Assembly (NCBI GenBank): GCA_036897625.1
Contig: JAYMTA010001404.1
Location: 1-20,147 of the forward strand
Origin: Pelargonium cotyledonis
Lineage: Eukaryota; Streptophyta; Magnoliopsida; Geraniales; Geraniaceae
Length of the DNA: 20,147 bases
Reading direction: 5' to 3'
Part shown: in pieces, positions 14,185 to 20,147 of the stretch
Position numbering within the stretch: the first letter of the stretch is position 1
Layout: the number at the start of each line of letters is the position of its first letter
Made by a program: the position numbers and the translations under genes
The notes under the pieces: generated by a model
Told to the model about the DNA's origin: nothing
What the model saw: the letters and a program-made list of their open reading frames with translations, nothing else
The model's database searches: none

Positions 14185-14315
14185 TTGGCATCTGATCCTG
14201 TTTGATGTGGACAGATCGCAGCCACTCGTTTGATCCTATCACAGTATTATATATGTATATATATTGGCATCTGATTCTGTTTGATGTGGACAGATCCCAG
14301 CCACTTTTGCTCTCT
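14185..14315. repeat. 42-bp direct repeat, two copies 89 bp apart
   Basis: Copies at 14185-14226 and 14274-14315 share TTGGCATCTGAT and GTTTGATGTGGACAGATC and differ at two or so positions. The spacer is AT-rich with TATATATA runs. Confidence 0.9.
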
Positions 14316-14970
14316 TTATATTTATATATATACGTATACATGTAAAAAGAAGATGAGAAATTACATGTAAATATTTTATATTTAGTTTTACTCGCGAGCA
14401 TGTAAGTATTTGTTCGAGTCATTTATTGATTTTGTGCTGAAGTATTGTCTTCACACTCTGAAGTCAAAAGTTGTTTGCTCGTGGGTGAACTTGCAAACCA
14501 CACGACCTTTTGTACGATCTTTTTTCTTAGAAAGTTGAAGACTAATGCAAGATTTTTTGTACTCTCGATGAATTTTTACCAACCAAAATGAACATGATTT
14601 AGATATATTTTTTTATTATGATCAAGAAACATGTGATTAAAAAGTGCATAAAATAATATGATGCAGGTGAATCTTAGTCAAATATTACTATAAGATAAAT
14701 GAAAGTGAATCTTTCTTTAATTTGGGCCAAATATTATTATGTGATATATTAAATGGCAAAATCCTCAGCTTCATCTTTTTCCCAAAAGCTTAGATTGGAA
14801 CTTGGACAACTGGGCATTAAAGAAGAAAATGATTCTTTACTGAGCTTACAAGACTGTTTAAACTTTTTTTTATTGTTTTAACTATCTCTGTCTCTTTTTT
14901 TATATTAATTTTTTGCCATTGTTTTGTGAAGTTAAAGGGTGTCTTCTAGTGGTTGTGTGTCATGAAGGAG
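14316..14970. other. distal upstream region of the GLR3.4-type gene
   Basis: AT-rich and without a recognisable gene. It presumably carries distal promoter elements of the downstream receptor; no specific site can be defended. Confidence 0.4.
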
Positions 14971-14973
14971 CTT

Positions 14974-14983
14974 ACTATATAAG
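14974..14983 (+). promoter_or_regulatory. TATA box of the GLR3.4-type gene
   Basis: ACTATATAAG lies about 25-35 bp upstream of a pyrimidine/CA-type start region (about 15005-15015). The leader that follows contains a clear intron before the coding ATG, which supports this as the core promoter. Confidence 0.6.
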
Positions 14984-15065
14984 TGGCCTCCATATCTCAC
15001 TGTACAAAGCTCAAAGCATCATCTGGATTTGGGCATCTTGCAATTCTTCACTCATCTTCATCTGG

Positions 15066-15461
15066 GTAACTCTCATTTTCTATTGATTTTGTTGTTTTTT
15101 GCTTGTTCATTGTCAATTTAACATTTTAAGCTAGCTTGTGTTGAGGTAGTTTTTTTTTTCTACATATATGTCATTTTGTCTTTTCTTTTTTAATGGATTT
15201 TGATTGGGTAATGATGGTTCAGTTGAGGAGATATAAAATATACCCATATTGAATATTGTTGTATCCCATGTGGGTGCCAATATTTTGCACCAAATTTAGT
15301 CAAGACTGTTCTTTTAGATCCGTATGGTTTTGGACATTCCTGGGTAGGTTTCATGTTTGTGTTTGGGTGGGGTTTTGGGGGTTTTCAGGTCCTGCAAGTG
15401 GGAAAATGTTCAAAAGTTTTGATTTTCTGATTCTGTGCTGTGTTCATTTTCTTGTTCTCAG
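15066..15461 (+). other. 5' UTR intron of the GLR3.4-type gene
   Basis: A donor G|GTAACT at 15066 and an acceptor TTGTTCTCAG| ending at 15461 bracket a 396-nt T-rich stretch, a typical plant leader intron. It would leave a short first exon from about 15010 and place about 74 leader nt before the ATG at 15536. The call rests on splice-site quality only. Confidence 0.55.
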
Positions 15462-15482
15462 GTGCTTAATTTCTTGAATTTT

Positions 15483-15499
15483 ATGATGTTATGAGTTGA
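15483..15499 (+). promoter_or_regulatory. overlapping minimal upstream ORFs in the GLR3.4-type leader
   Basis: ATG ATG TTA TGA (15483-15494) and, in another frame, ATG AGT TGA (15491-15499) lie 36-50 nt before the main ATG. Both fall in the leader exon after the proposed UTR intron, so a scanning ribosome would meet them first. Confidence 0.5.
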
Positions 15500-15535
15500 A
15501 GAATCAGTCAGCTGAAATAATACCAATTTCTGGGT

Positions 15536-19785
<4,250 letters not shown>

Positions 19786-19931
19786 TACATACAAATTCAT
19801 CTATACTACAATAACATATTTGCTCGTTTCCTTCGATACAATGTAATGTAGGTAGCTAGAATATGATATTATTTGCACAGTTCACATCAAGTAGAAGATC
19901 TTGATCTTGTTGTATTATAGCTTGTACGCCG
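19786..19931 (+). other. 3' UTR and flank of the GLR3.4-type gene
   Basis: The region after the stop contains TGTAATGTA (about 19841-19852), a far-upstream-type plant polyadenylation signal. No exact cleavage site can be given. Confidence 0.45.
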
Positions 19932-20147
19932 TTAGGGCTGTGCATGAATTGGGTTGGACCGGAACAACAGCCCAGACCGGACCGGACTGACCCGGACCGG
20001 AAAATTTCGGTCCGGTCTTCGGTCCTAATATTATTGAAATTTTGGTCCGGTCCGGACCGATTTTAATTTATATTTTCAAAATTATATATTTTAAATTATA
20101 TTTTATTATTAATTACATTTTACAACATTAAATAATCACTTTTAGTA
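19932..20147. mobile_element. one end of a probable hAT-type MITE, GGTCCG-rich, cut by the window edge
   Basis: The terminal word TTAGGGCTGTGCATGAA at 19932 resembles the TIR start of many plant hAT-like MITEs. It is followed by clustered inverted and direct GGTCCGGTCCGG/CCGGACC words (about 19956-20060), then a strongly AT-rich interior. The other end and the 8-bp target duplication lie outside the window or cannot be tested. The call is by resemblance. Confidence 0.5.

Noticed and set aside
13991-14315. CRISPR-like array from the repeated blocks
   Set aside because: Only two copies of each of two unrelated repeats, in a plant nuclear context, with no regular spacers.

Overview
The window is nuclear DNA from a eudicot plant. 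The evidence is GT-AG introns in every gene, AT-rich intergenic DNA with SINEs, a MITE end and an LTR-retrotransposon remnant, and three proteins that match plant-specific families from memory. I cannot name the species from sequence alone.

Layout. Positions 1 to about 544 hold the 3' end of a Ty3/gypsy-type LTR retrotransposon, cut off by the window edge. Positions 1677-5066 (minus strand) hold an intact six-exon gene for the plastid protein of unknown function known as At4g37920 in Arabidopsis (423 aa predicted). Its first intron is built of degenerate copies of its own exon 1 border. A 1.86 kb divergent intergenic region follows.

Two complete glutamate receptor-like (GLR) genes of clade 3 then lie head to tail on the plus strand. 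The first is a GLR3.7-type gene (6927-10485, 911 aa). The second is a GLR3.4/GLR3.5-type gene (15536-19785, 929 aa). Each has six coding exons with identical intron positions and phases (1, 0, 2, 1, 0), identical lengths for exon 3 (278 nt) and exon 4 (a 32-nt microexon), and very different sequence elsewhere. This fits an old tandem duplication. From memory, Arabidopsis also has GLR3.5 and GLR3.7 as neighbours (At2g32390/At2g32400), so the pair may be a conserved syntenic unit.

The 5 kb between the receptors holds a 69/39-bp tandem repeat array, a SINE with a target-site duplication, a decayed RNase H-like fragment and two short tandem duplications. The last 216 bases look like one end of a hAT-type MITE rich in GGTCCG.

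Function. Both receptors should be plasma-membrane or endomembrane amino-acid-gated cation (Ca2+) channels. They could act as subunits of shared or separate tetramers in wound, touch or salt signalling. The plastid gene is an unrelated neighbour. I found no sign of a novel multi-gene system. The most unusual items are the exon-derived duplications in intron 1 of the plastid gene, the in-frame minisatellite, and the unpaired disulfide cysteine in the GLR3.7-type receptor.
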